From the NCBI GenBank assembly GCA_001630475.1, contig KV419416.1, forward strand, positions 420,937 through 484,936: a stretch of DNA of 64,000 nucleotides. Direction: 5' to 3'. The stretch's first letter is position 1, and the number at the start of each line of letters is the position of its first letter. This stretch comes from Sistotremastrum niveocremeum HHB9708 (lineage: Eukaryota > Basidiomycota > Agaricomycetes > Sistotremastrales > Sistotremastraceae). The notes beneath the pieces are model-generated. The model worked only from the letters and a program-made list of their open reading frames with translations, was not told where the DNA came from and did not search any database. Shown one piece after another: positions 1 to 11,019 of this stretch. Made by a program: the position numbers and the translations under genes.

Positions 1-1284
1 AGTACGCCAGGTCTAACTTCCGAAGGGATGATTCGATCCAGTCATTTCTGCTGGTTCCATCTCTTTGAGCCGCGATCCATCCACTCTCTGAGGTGTTTTG
101 GAGTTCATGGATAATGAAATCGTCGGCAGGTCCAGACATGCGGCGTTGCGTCACGAGTACTGACTTGAGTTGTGCGGGACTACCGACGCCTTCTGGAATT
201 GTCATGACATCCAGACGTCCAATCAAAGCGGCGTTGAAAGAGATAGTCAACACCTCAAGTTGACGAAGCTTGCTGAGTAGACCAAAGACTGCAGGCATGG
301 TTGCAGGCACAGCACCTGAAAGATGTACAAGTTAGACGGTTCTTTATGAAAGTCGAGTATAGATGGACATTGCCGACCTGGTAAATACGACACTGTGAAG
401 CAAGCAAACATGCGGAGATTGATAGCTGCCGTCACGATGGTTTCGATCCATTCTTTTAGATTGTGAACACCGGCGATGGAATGGGATATGTCGAGAGCAT
501 GCAGTCTCGAGGCAAATGTGTCCCAATATTGTGGTAAGCGAAACAATGTGTCGAAGCGAAAAACTGTGATAGGGCGATGTTCAACGAGTTCCTGGAAATC
601 AACATCGTCGAGGAGGTATAATGTCAAGCGCTTGAGATTTGGCATCGATTGGGGTGAGCTGAGCAATGTGTTGGATTCCTGTAAGCGATGGAGGGAAAGA
701 AATTGGATGTTCTTCTGTTGTTGAAGGAACGGAAGAATATCATCGTCGAGGGGTACGAAAGTGTGAAATCCGACGAGACTGTCGGCTGAGATGGAGGATT
801 GGAGAAACTCTGCAACTGATGAAAAGTCTCGCATGCGCGATCCCGAAAAATCCAAGGTCCGGAGGCCATCCATGAGATTTAGGGGTAAATGGAGAAAATC
901 AGTCTTTGCGGACCTGCCGCGTGGCTCGGTATCGGCAACAAAGTCTTCAACGCGCAGGGAACGCACATATTTCGCAGCACCAGCGTGAAGTGCGTCAGAA
1001 ATCTGGCCAGCGATAGTGGTGTTCTGGACGAATATTATATCGCGGTACAGGAGGCGGCGCGCCTCCGGATGTAAGTCTGGAGAAGTCAACATGAGATTGA
1101 ATAGGGTATGATTGCGAGATTTAGTGTCAGGAATGGATAGTGAGAGTTCTTCGACAATATTCCTCAACAGCTCTGGAGGCAGCTCGGATCGCGACTGCTG
1201 TCCTTCCAGCGTTTCGGGGAGCTTTTGTTCGGGATCTGGAGCAATCGGGGTGTCAGATTTACTGCGCATGATGGGGGGAGGCAT
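1..1284 (-). CDS. F-box-like protein, paralogue A (3' end just off window)
   Basis: Two exons, 1284..378 and 315..1, separated by a 62-nt phase-1 intron. The N-terminus carries an F-box-like helix set, LPPELLRNIVEE followed by LLYRDIIF, within residues ~45-100. A weakly leucine-rich C-terminal half follows, with no named domain. The last visible residues are DWIESSLRKLDLAY, the ending shared by the paralogues, so only the stop and perhaps a few codons are missing. The start is the ATG of MPPPIMRSK, chosen because the paralogue at 24880 begins at the matching place; the reading frame is open further upstream but lacks a conserved ATG. F-box proteins normally link a substrate to SKP1-CUL1. That role is inferred here and the substrate is unknown. 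Confidence 0.8.
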
Positions 1285-1601
1285 AGTCCAAACTATGCTC
1301 AATGATGGACTGGAGGGCAAAATGATGAGCTACGCAGACGACATCCAACTGAAGTGACTTCAAGTTGCTCCGGCTCGGCACCGGTGTCCGGATGCTGCTT
1401 AGAAAATCCGGCAGGCTGTCACCCTGTCTCGGCCGACTGGATATTTTACATCGAAAATGGTATCAATGGCGGAAATTCATGATTACAGTTCAAAAGGTAC
1501 AGGACGACTACGAAAACTGGGAATATACTTCTCTTACGATATGAAGAGCAAAGACTTTGGACCTGACTGGGAATCCCAAAGCTTTACGACGGAACATTGC
1601 A

Positions 1602-2924
1602 TTAATCACACACCAGGTCTAACTTGCGAAGCCATGACTCAAACCAGTCCTCACTGCGGACATCATCTCTTCGAGAGATAGTCCATCCCCCTTCGAGAGT
1701 GTATTGGAGTTCATGGCCAGGTTCGAGGCCCCACAGATTGCTGATCCCAGTCACAGTGCGCTGCGTTACGAGTATTGACTTAAGTTTTGTCGGAGTACCG
1801 ACGATCTCCGGGATGATCATGCTATCGAGGTCTCTAATCCAGTAAGAGAGCGAAGAAACGGCATAGGCCTCGAGATTGTGAAGCTTGCGCAGTATACGGA
1901 AAACTGCCGGCTCGACAGCCGCCTCATTTACTGCTGCTGGTAGGCAAATCAGACAGTGCAGAATGGCAGGCGAGTGGAGAAGGCATCACATACCTAAGGA
2001 GTATACAGTTTGAGAGCAAGCAAAGAGGCGCAGATTGACGGCGGTTGTTACGATGACTTCAAGCAACTCTTCGAGCTTCGCAGCGCCAACGGGGAAGCTG
2101 GATATATCGAGAGATTGTAACCGAGGGGCAAACATGCTCCAATACTCCGAGAACTGAAAGTAATTACCGATGTGAAAGGCAGTGATAGGGCGATCTTCAA
2201 CAAATTCCCGGAAGTTATGAGCACTAGGAGAGTCGCAAAGCAGTAGGTCGTGGAGTTTGAAACGTTTCAGGCTTGGCAGCAATTGGCGTGATCGGAGGGA
2301 TGGTGTAGGTTCATTGTCGAAGCGAGAGATGGAAAGAAATTGGATGTTCTTTTGGTGTTGAAAGAATGGCAGAACTTTATCGTTCATGACTAGGCGTGCA
2401 TGAAATCGAACAAGACTGTCGGGTGGGATGGAGCATCTGAGAAGCTCTGCAAACTGCGACTGATTTTTGATCCACGATCCCAAGAGATCCAAAGACCTAA
2501 GCCCCCTCATACTTTCCAGAGGTAGGCTGAAAAAATGGGGCTTTGCGGATCTGCCGCGTCGCTCTGTCTCGCCAATGAGCTTTTCAACACGCATGGAACG
2601 CACGTATTTTGCAGCACCAGCGTGCAGCGCATCGGAAAGCTGGCAAGCAACAGGGGTGCCGTGCACGAACGTTATGTCGCGGTACAAGAGACGTCGCGCC
2701 TCAGGATATAGGTCTCGGAAAGTGAATAGGAGGTCGTATAGGGCATGTTTGCGAGCCTTCGCATCAGGAATGGAGAGGGCAATTTCTTCCACGATATTTC
2801 TCCACAACTCGGGAGGAAGTCTTGACTTGGGTCCATCTGGTGTTTCGTCGGCCTCAAGCGCGTTGTCAGGAACGCTGGGAGGAATAACGCGTTTTTTCTT
2901 GCTGCGGTTCGTGGGCCGAGGCAT
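1602..2924 (-). CDS. F-box-like protein, paralogue B
   Basis: Exons 2924..1994 and 1936..1602, with a 57-nt phase-1 intron at the position seen in all paralogues of this family; 421 residues. The F-box-like segment LPPELWRNIVEE..LLYRDITF lies near residues 37-90. The block DALHAGAAKYVRSMRV follows, shared almost unchanged with paralogues A, G, H and I. The C-terminus ends in the family signature DWFESWLRKLDL. Its closest relative in the window is the gene at 23248 (same MxRxTNRSKK start and HGTPVA segment), which occupies the mirrored position in the inverted arm. It is transcribed away from the membrane-protein gene through a shared promoter. No substrate can be predicted. Confidence 0.82.
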
Positions 2925-3505
2925 GTAGGATCTAGTCCAGCAATGATGAATTCCTGCACGCTACGAGGATGGAAGACTCACTTGCGAGCGATGACGACGA
3001 TGCAAAAAACGACGGATTGACCTCGTCGGACATTGAAAACGCGGCATTCGGATTCACTGTATCTACTGTATCGGTATCCGGGTATCGGCCCAAGTTCCAA
3101 TGGACGTCAAAGGTTGGAGTTGACTTGGTATTTGGAGGTGCTCGGGTTTACGGCCTTTTATCCAAATGGGGAAGAAAGACGGCTGAGTTTCGAAAATGAG
3201 AATAAGGGGTCTCCAAGAAGAGACTGACGCTGACTGGATGCGGAAGAGAGACTTCCGAATTTGGGAAAGCGATCTTCGTCGTCAGGGTCCAAAGAAGCCA
3301 CGACGCGGATCCTCCGCTCGGCCCCTTGACTGGTTGCATCCGACGCGTCTTGAACATGGGCGCCTCTGACTTTGGATCGCTGTGACATGTCGTGTCCCAG
3401 TCCCATATCATCCTAGCTCTCGCTGTGACCCTCTCTTCACTGAACCCCCATCTTTTTGAGAGTTCTTGTCTACGCTTTTGCGTTTACACCCTGCCATTTG
3501 CAAAA
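2925..3505. promoter_or_regulatory. Divergent promoter, F-box B / membrane protein 1
   Basis: This 581-bp spacer separates the start codons of the F-box gene (minus) and the membrane-protein gene (plus). Blocks near 3030-3060 (a TTTTCAATGTCCGA-type motif read on the minus strand) and near 3150-3180 recur in 22569-23247, and the former also recurs upstream of the F-box gene at 28909. I saw no coding sequence. Short ORFs here are not conserved between the copies. Confidence 0.6.
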
Positions 3506-5623
3506 ATGTCAATCCCCGCTGCCCAAGCAATCGTTCTGTTCGTTCTCCTGGTCGAGGTCCTCGGTGGATGGCTCTGCGACGCGAGTGGATCCACTGTCAT
3601 CCTGTTGGTTCTCTTCAACGTACGTTGCTCTTCCTGTTGTCGCTGTCTCGGTCTGACTTGGTTCCCTGCAGATCTTCGTCGTCTCCGACGTCTTCAACGT
3701 CTTCTGCGAACTGTGCGTCATCGTATTTGCTCCTCTCATCGCCGCTCAGGTTACCCGTGTTCGGGACTCTGCCGTACTCGCTCACCTTTCAGTTGCAGCC
3801 TCGAAGATGCACTCCCATATCGATGTACGTCCTACCTCCTTCATGTCACTACGGTCTCTGACGCCTCTTCTGCACAGATGCTCTTGCTGGTCATCGGCAC
3901 ATCGCTTTATGGGATGGTCCTTTCTTCAATGGCGCTCACGACTCGCATTGCGGGCCCGGCCGTACTCCGTCCTTCGGAGATCTTGGAACCCCACGATGAG
4001 GTAGGCTTCTGGAAGTACAACCCTGCTAACGACGTCTCTGTACAGGAAGTCGCGCTTATCTGCAACGGCAAAGTCGAAGAGGAGTGGAGCGAGCACGCGT
4101 TCTGCGAAGGCACCGACAGCACTGATGAAGCTGACCAGGTACGTCTCGCATGCTTCTCAATTTCGACATTTGCGACTCACGTCGATTTGCAGGATGCCAG
4201 CACCTCTTTCTCCTTCTTCGACGCCGAAGAGTCTCTCTCTGAGTCATCGGACACCTCGGTGCGTGCTATTGTTGTTGTTTCCCCCCATGCTTCTTTTTCG
4301 TCTTCGACTTCGTCTGGCGATGACAAGTCTTTGGTGTCTGTTGATGTTGAGCAGGGTGTTCTGCGTCTAGAGGACTGGCAGGAATTCCGCAACTATGTCG
4401 CCCTTCCGGGACTGACTGTGATCGAGGAGGAGGATGAGACTAGAGATGGGGGTTCGGCTGACTCCGACGACGACGCTTCTGTCAACTCTTCGGTCGAAGA
4501 GGTTGCAGGGGATGTCGTTGAGGATGCTTTGCGTTTATCGCACTATCAAGATGTTGACAGATGTGTTCCGCTTCCTCCTCTCGATGCTATCGAAGAGGAG
4601 GTCGAAGAGGCGGATGAAGGTGAGTCTCCGGTTGCTCGGTCTGTGTCCAGATTGGGCGTTAGTCCTGCTTCCGAGTCTTCTTTTGAAGACGACGACGAAG
4701 AGGACTATGGGGTCGTGGTTTCCACCACCTCAGCTCTCTCTGGCAGACTGAGCACTATTCCGGAGGAGGACGAGAGCGAGGTTGAGAACCTCGTCTCGTG
4801 GGATTCGGGTACGACGCTCGTCTCTGCTCCTGCCGCCGAAGGCAAGGAGGGAAGCGCACTTCTGGACGAAATGGTAAGCCCCTCTATTTTATTAATAGCA
4901 CATATATGGTGTCTAACTGTTTTGTTTCAGGTCGCTTTCGCTTTTGAAGAGGATCCCGCATATGTACCCGATCAAGAAGGCCGTCGACGCCGCAACAACG
5001 CGAAGAAGAATTCTCCTACCAAGATTGTCAAAGTCGAAACTGTAAGATTCTCTCTTCATTTGTCTTGAATGATCACTGACGCTACATAGTCACAGGATCG
5101 CTCGGTTGAAAGAGCCATGTACATCCTCAAGCACAATCTTCCGTTGGTTCTTCGATATGATGGCGACCATGACTTGTCTTGGTACCTCAATTCGGATCCG
5201 GTGCCTCGTGCTTTCATCGAGGTGAGTATTCTCATTCTTCTGCACTGTTCGAAATATACTGACATTCCCTTCTAGCCTGTCTCTAGTACCTCTACCGAAG
5301 CTGTCACCACGACCTCTCCCTCCCTCGCCTCGACTCTCATCCCAGCTCCTACCCCTTCGACCCCAAGCTCCTCAATCACGAAAGTCTCAAGCCGCCGCTC
5401 CGACCGCCCATTCGTCGACTCTACCTTCATCTACAACGACGTTCCAACCGACTATCGCCGAGTCTCAAGAATCCCGACTCCCAAAAAGCCCACGGGAATC
5501 AAGGGCAAGTGGAAGCATTATATCGCCAATGGACCGTCAAGTGCAGGGGAAGTCGCCGCTACCAAATCTATCAAGAAGATTGTGAAAGTTATCAAGAATA
5601 CGAAGCCTGCTTGGAGACCGTAG
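3506..5623 (+). CDS. Multi-pass membrane protein with long acidic tail, copy 1
   Basis: Seven exons (3506..3619, 3672..3824, 3878..4138, 4193..4873, 4931..5041, 5096..5221, 5276..5623), every join in phase 0, giving 597 residues. About four hydrophobic segments lie in the first ~110 residues. They are followed by a very acidic, Ser-rich stretch (residues ~150-400) and a basic Ser/Thr-rich C-terminus ending in KIVKVIKNTKPAWRP. Two copies of a ~27-residue motif, RLxx(W/Y)Q(D/E)...V.LP.L..IEEE, sit about 50 residues apart in the acidic part. I do not recognise the family. The second copy at 20446 keeps every intron and nearly every exon length. The start is the first ATG conserved in both copies. 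Positions 4001-4045 could be an optional in-frame intron. Confidence 0.8.
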
Positions 5624-5907
5624 AAGGAGAAGGACTTTTGCATTTTGGAATTTATCTTTATCTTTATCTCGGCTTATCTATCGCAATGTATCGCACGCAT
5701 ATCGTATCATGTATAATTTGTATCTTGTATCACGTATTGTCTTCTGTAAAATCTGTACTTTGCATCGGTTATCACGTAATGGTTTGCAGAATTATCAAGC
5801 AATAGAAACTCGCTGTTATTTGCATTATCAACTTCAAGTCTCTTATGTACCGTGCTACAGGTGCTGTATTCCATTCGTCCACTCATCAAGGACTTGTAGA
5901 CTCCCGA

Positions 5908-6355
5908 CTAAAGACACTACAGATCGTTGAGTTAGAGTAATATAGATAGACCGAACAGCAACGCGGACCTGGGAATAATACGTCGGAGCGACCTCATGAC
6001 AGGTGTAAGTAGGAGCGCATATAGTCGGACCCTGATATCCCTTCCCGCCTGGCATGCATTGTCAATAGACGACTGAGATATTGAGAGGTGATTGCAACAT
6101 ACCACATTGGCCGTAGTGAGTTTGGGTAAAGTAATCCGTCACAGTAGTGGGATGAATCGTAGAGTGAGGTGGAGGGAATGTTAGGATTGGAGTAGTATAC
6201 GAAGTGGTCGTCGTGGTGGTGTCCTGCTAGAAAGACAAAGAGGTATCAACATTCATGAGGCGGTGAGAAACCAAGGAGTCACTAACAGCTGCGACGAATC
6301 CGAAGATGACGAAGCCCAGGGTGAGAACAGCGCGGAATTGAGAAGAAGACAACAT
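5908..6355 (-). CDS. Small secreted CBM1 protein, copy 1
   Basis: Four exons (6355..6287, 6223..6103, 6048..5969, 5916..5908) encode 92 residues. Residues 1-23 are a signal peptide, then comes a ~27-residue Thr/Pro-rich linker, then a family 1 carbohydrate-binding module that fills the rest of the protein. The module shows THYGQCGGKGYQGPTIC..., four cysteines and the terminal YYSQCL, matching the fungal cellulose-binding pattern with its three flat-face aromatics (Y, Y, Y). There is no catalytic domain. CBM1 modules bind crystalline cellulose or chitin. As a free module it might coat wall polymers, modify binding of other enzymes or act as an effector; this is inference. The last exon is only CL plus stop. 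It is convergent with the membrane-protein gene. Confidence 0.88.
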
Positions 6356-6385
6356 TGTGATACTTTTGACGACCGTGCGAGCGAC

Positions 6386-6393
6386 ATTTTATA
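6386..6393 (-). promoter_or_regulatory. TATA box of CBM1 gene copy 1
   Basis: A TATAAAAT sequence on the minus strand lies 31 bp before the ATG. The other two CBM1 genes have TATAAAG at 36-42 bp before their starts. Upstream of it, the three copies share a block around a GATTCAGTCCCGG-like word (near 6535 here, 19480 and 28025 in the others), which suggests the promoter was duplicated with the gene. Confidence 0.6.
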
Positions 6394-7062
6394 GCTCTCA
6401 ACGAGCTCGGTAGGATGACAGACGTCCGTGAGCATTTGGAGTTAACGCTCCTCTATGAGATGGTTCACTATTCACGGGATGTATCGGATCCCAGGCCATG
6501 AAGTCAGGTGAACAAGAGACTCGAGGTTTGACCGGGACTGAATCCATCAGTTTGATTCCCGAATCCGGCAGAACTCCGACCAGGATTCGGCAACTCGATT
6601 TACACCAGCATCTCGAGATGCGAAGAAGTGATATGAATGCAGAAGACGACATAGACATTCCGCACATGCTCTTTTGATGATGCCAAGGACATGCCGGAGC
6701 GCCCTCATGGCTAAATTGCTGGCAGACTAGCCGAAGATCCATCTTGTTCAATCTCACCATCGGCAATGCGCGATTGATTTGATGGTCGGGTCCAAATTTG
6801 AAATTGACTGACGCGCAGAACAGAAGAGTTCCGAGTGATTTTGGAAATGAAGATCATTCTCGGAGGATGATTGGTCGGCCGGAACCGGATGTGCGAGGTC
6901 TCTTGGTTGCAGTGCTCGATGGCCACGCCACATGACCATCTAGCAGGTAGATGGATGAGATATGATGTAGCGTGTATTGACAATATGATTATGTGAAATA
7001 TGTAGAGCATCGACTGGTCGTCAGACGCAGGCGGGAGGAGCGTAAAGTGGACTGAGGATATC
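6394..7062. other. Intergenic, upstream of CBM1 copy 1
   Basis: Homology to the upstream region of the CBM1 gene at 28209 extends about 350-400 bp back from the ATG (for example a shared ATGGATCTTCGG..TCTGCCAGCA word near 6715-6740 and near 27838). Overlapping short ORFs share a few residues across the copies but change frame, so I read this as a duplicated promoter, not a gene. Nothing else is visible. Confidence 0.5.
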
Positions 7063-8368
7063 CTATGTGGCCTCCTTCTGTACGTCCGGGAGATCGGCGT
7101 AATGTGAATCAAACCACTCATTTCGATTTACAACGCCAGAAGGCTGCGAGGGAGATCGATCCCAACCCTCCTTGTCGTTTTTGGTGAGTTCAAAACTTCT
7201 GTACGAAGTCGACGAAAAGGTGTAATTTCCATGCACGATGAACAATGAGGCGAGTTTTGAAGGAGGTCCGACGATTTTTGGGAGTATCGAGATGTCGAAT
7301 CCTAAATCGCGAGGAGTCTCAAATGAGAGAGCAAGCGCTTCTAAATGTGTCAGAAGACGAAGAGGACCGAGCGCGTTCGTGAAGAGATGTGTCGACCCTA
7401 TAGGTGTGATTAATTTTTCGTCCTAGCTAAGTGGAGATAACACAAGCATCTAGCTTACCATCAAAGATGTATAACGTGCAGTACGCCAAAAGACGTAGGT
7501 TAACGGCGGATGCTACGAGACTTTCACTGATGTGCACTGTCTCATCAGCATGGACGTTGCAGGATACGTCCGAGATATCAAGGGCGGTCAATTGTGTAGC
7601 AACCGAGCCCCAGGTGTTCGGGAGGTCCCTCAACGAGCTGAGTTCGAGTGCCATCACTGGTCGATTTTGCAAAAGTTCTTGGAATCTTTGTCCCGGAAGA
7701 GACCTGATTCTGGCGCGCTTCAAAGCTGGTAGGAGATCGGTGGATCTCAACGCGTCAACATCGAGCTTGGGATTGATGATCTCCATAGAAATTTCGGTAA
7801 TGTTCTTCTGTTGCTCGAAGAAGCGCAAAGCTGGCTCATCGAGCACAATGGACGCGTGAAAGCTGAGAAGCAAGTTCTCGGAAATAGATTCACGCAGAAA
7901 CGTGAACAGCTTCGCGGTTTCTATGAGGTGATCCGGGGCTTCTTGAATGGATAGTGAACGAAGATTGGTCATTTGGTTCAGTGGAAGATATGAGAAATGC
8001 GTGTGGAGCGATCTACCACGACGCCCAGAGATACCGTTGTATCTCGTTACGCGCAACGCCTGCACGTATTTGGCAGCACGAGCCCGGAGAGCGCTGCAAA
8101 TTTGGCCAGCCTGGGGTGTTTCGTTGACGAACTCGACATGCCGATATAAGACACGCTCAGCTTCTGCGTTGAAAGCTCTGCTCGTCACCAAAAGAGTGTA
8201 AAGGGCATTCTTTAGTGTTGCAGAATCGGAAATACTTGCTTCCAGTTCCTCAACAATGATGCTCAACACCTCGGGAGGCAGCATCGGTGATTTTGAAACC
8301 TCGCTGTTTTCTTGGGAATCCGGTGTTGCTTTTCGCTTTGATCGGACGCGTCTTAAGGAGTGAGCCAT
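7063..8368 (-). CDS. F-box-like protein, diverged paralogue E
   Basis: Exons 8368..7459 and 7397..7063 with a 61-nt phase-1 intron at the family position; 414 residues. The F-box-like segment is LPPEVLSIIVEE..VLYRHVEF, and the family block appears as ALRARAAKYVQALRV. The second exon keeps THLEALALSFET and GPPSKLASLF but ends NEWFDSHYADLP instead of the usual DWFESxLRKLD. It is clearly the most diverged member. It lies upstream of CBM1 copy 1 on the same strand, as the F-box gene at 24880 lies upstream of CBM1 copy 3. The start is the first ATG; a GTG just upstream was ignored. Confidence 0.78.
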
Positions 8369-8692
8369 CACGAGGATAGACTACAAGACCGCGACCCAGC
8401 TCGCGTTAGCTTAGATAAATTTGCAAGGCAGGACGATGGACAAGTAGCGGAGTTTGGATTGACAGGGGGGATTCCCATTTTCGTCCATAAGAATGCCGGA
8501 TGACATAATCAAGTCCTTTGTGTTTGCCGCTTGGTTTGCCGGGTTTGTACTTCCAAGTCTCCTTCCTTTGTACATTTACCATCGGGATTCAGTCCTTCGA
8601 TATCAGCACCAAGGGTAAGTTGAAAGACTCTTTTTTTCAATTTCAGTCTTTCTCGCTTCTCCTACCTTTCCACATCAGTCCACCGCAGCATC
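8369..8692. promoter_or_regulatory. Divergent promoter between two F-box genes
   Basis: A 324-bp spacer between start codons of opposite orientation. A pyrimidine-rich tract (8565-8680) precedes the plus-strand gene, as is common just upstream of fungal start sites. No coding sequence seen. Confidence 0.45.
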
Positions 8693-10101
8693 ATGGTCGT
8701 AAACGGCATACAAAGTCTCCCTTTGTCTATCATGGGAAGGATTATTTCCTATGCAGCTCATTCCAGTTCACAATATTCCAATCTCCCTACCTGGACGTCA
8801 ACGGAGCACCTTGAGCTCGAATATCATGCCAATTGGCATTATCCTAGGTTCGCGCTAAGTCCTGAGCTTGTAACACTTTCTTTGACCAATATTAACTCGA
8901 CTACCCCTCTAGTCCTTTCACCGAGAGACTCAAGTTAAACCTCAAAATTGCCTCTTGTTTAATGAACGTATGCAAATCTTGGGCTCATCTCTGCGCTCCA
9001 TTCCTATATCGCCACCTCATAATTCGAAACACGCCGTCGTCCCGACGCATGTATCGTTCTCTGCACACTGCACCAAAGAGCTGGATAGAAGATCCAGAAT
9101 TTCGATACGATGTGTCCGCCATAGGAGAGTGGGTTCACTCTATTGAATTCGAAGACGTCGAGGTCATGAGGTACAACATAAAGCACGAAGTCCTGAGCTG
9201 GGAACTTCAGCAGCCTAGATCTCCCGCGCAGAGAGACATTCATTTCTTCGACAGAGTGCTCATCTCATTGCGCTCTACAATGCCAAACGTGACGCTCATA
9301 CGATACTCTCGAGCTTCATTGGACGAACTTCATCAGGCGATGAGAGTTGCATACCCTACTCTTCCAAAAGTTCCATCGATGGATCCCCTCTCACCAACTC
9401 TGGATGAGAACATCTTCGAGAACCTCACAGTCCTCTCACTGCGTCTCAATGATGCGAAAGGAGTTCAGATGAATGCTGATAATCTGGAATATCCGTTCTT
9501 CAACTTCCCCAACCTGAAAGAGTTGAGCATAGTAGGACGTGCCCGCATATTTCTCTGGATCGAGCAATGGACCCTCCCTAAACTCGTTTCTCTCCATTTA
9601 GCGATGGAAGATAAAATAAGCTGGCGGATCCTAGAGACTCACGGTGCAGCTCTCACCACATTGAGTTTGCAGCTCGAGGATCCGATTCCTGAAACGTACC
9701 GTCTGAAGATGCTTTGTCCCCGACTTCTCCACTTTTCAATTTCCATCACCGATCTACCGAAATGGTCCGTTCGGACTGTCGGTCAAGGCGTAGACGCAGG
9801 ACCGCACTATCACTTGCTATCGTTCTTGACAGTACATTCCAATCTCAGGAGCATGGCGTTCACCGCTCCTCACCTTATTCCTAACTTCGATAAATGGGTC
9901 ATCGACTTTGCATTGACTCCCACTCTGCAATCATTGAGGGAGATTTGGATTCTGGGAGATTATCAGAGAGAGTCTGATTTCCTGAAATTCAGACGCACTC
10001 TAGCAGCTCGCGGAAGGCTGCTCTGGAAGAAAAGGAAAGGAGCGCAGCAGACGACGTTCTTTGACGGAAGGGGGAAAATTATTCATCCTTTGACTTTGTA
10101 A
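8693..10101 (+). CDS. F-box protein, unrelated to the duplicated family
   Basis: Exons 8693..8847 and 8913..10101 give 447 residues. The intron boundary joins HANWHYP to SPFTERLKLNLKI and keeps frame. The F-box runs from LPLSIMGRIISYAA (residues 9-22) to CKSWAHLCAPFLYRHLII (~residues 72-89), the usual agaricomycete form with an extended loop. The remaining ~350 residues are leucine-rich but without a clear repeat; they would be the substrate-binding part. It probably serves as an SCF ubiquitin-ligase adaptor, an inference from the F-box alone. It sits next to the NEDD8 gene, whose product activates SCF cullins, though this adjacency may be chance. Confidence 0.8.
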
Positions 10102-10547
10102 CCAAAGACCTGTATTGTCTGCATCTTTCATCTCTGTATTAGATCTGCCATGTAAACAAAGCTGCTTACCCCTCGTTTATAACATCTACTATAGTCCAGT
10201 AGCATTGCCAAGCAGAGGCTCTCGAGCTTGGAGGCTGGACGGTGGACCCGAGTCAGCTCATTCGATTTGGCGCTCCTGTTTGAATCCTCCCGGAGATGAA
10301 CATGAATTTTATTACCTATCCAAATAGATTCATCAACAGGAGCGCTGTATCTCTTTCAAACGTCTTGAGGCCTTCGAAGTTCGAACTGGGTCCAAACAAA
10401 CCAACGGACTTGGCAATCGTGCGGTATCTCCGGCGATCACCGAATTGGCAGAACGCGTCAAAAGGGTAACCGCGGCGCGCTCGCTGACTCGTCTGCCTCC
10501 TTCTCCTTCTATTCTGCTCGTATCCGTCTTCTCGTTATTTGCCCAAT
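10102..10547. other. Intergenic, F-box / NEDD8
   Basis: 446 bp without a supportable gene. The last ~60 bases before the NEDD8 ATG are pyrimidine-rich (10495-10540), consistent with a core promoter. Nothing else stands out. Confidence 0.5.
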
Positions 10548-11019
10548 ATGATGATCAAAGTGAAAGTGCGTACGCCGACAAGATACTCCCCAGTCGTAAT
10601 ATTGACCAGATAATCAGACGTTGACGGGGAAGGAGGTCAGCTTGCATTGTCCTAAGATCATCTTGACATGAAATCTGATTTGTCTGCATCAATTGGCAGA
10701 TCGAGCTCGATATCGACGTTGATGATAAGGTGCGAAATGTGCCCGACGTTCTTGATCTATCATAAAGCTCATGAATGGCGTGTAGATCTCTCGTATCAAG
10801 GAGAAAGTCGAAGAACAGTCTGGTGTGCCGCCCCCTCAGCAACGTTTGATCTTCGGTGGCAGACAACTGTGCGTCTGCCTGCTCTCCCTATGTTGATTCA
10901 CAATACTGATGTCACGATGCCGCCGATAATGTAGGCCTGATGACAAGACCGCGAAGGAATCAAACGTCGCTGCTGGCTCCGTACTGCATCTCGTCCTCGC
11001 TCTCCGTGGCGGTCGATGA
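10548..11019 (+). CDS. RUB1: NEDD8 / Rub1 ubiquitin-like modifier
   Basis: Five exons: 10548..10565, 10618..10635, 10700..10729, 10786..10868 and 10935..11019. The first three are only 18, 18 and 30 nt, so no long ORF marks the gene. The 77-residue product starts MMIKVKTLTGKEIELDID, continues with [13 protein letters not shown] and [16 protein letters not shown], and ends LALRGGR. This is the NEDD8 family pattern, with Ala at the position before LRGG where ubiquitin has Arg. The single Arg after the GlyGly must be cut off before conjugation, comparable to the single Asn of yeast Rub1. NEDD8 is attached to cullins and switches on SCF-type ubiquitin ligases. It is convergent with the AlkB-like gene. 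Confidence 0.93.

Larger units (their letters stand above)
1..6400. repeat. Left arm of large inverted segmental duplication
   Basis: Gene order here is F-box(-), F-box(-), acidic membrane protein(+), CBM1 protein(-). The same four genes occur in mirrored order and orientation at about 19.7-26.2 kb. Non-coding parts match as well: the promoter at 1340-1460 resembles 24710-24830 reversed, the divergent promoter at 2925-3505 resembles 22569-23247, and the 3' UTR after 5624 resembles the one at 20380-20445. Spacing is conserved, with the convergent membrane/CBM1 stops 284 and 283 bp apart in the two arms. Boundaries are approximate and the left end may lie outside the window. Confidence 0.85.

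Noticed and set aside
6398-6766. 122-codon ORF upstream of CBM1 copy 1 with partial matches upstream of copies 2 and 3
   Set aside because: The similarity follows nucleotide promoter homology and changes frame between copies, so it is not a conserved protein.
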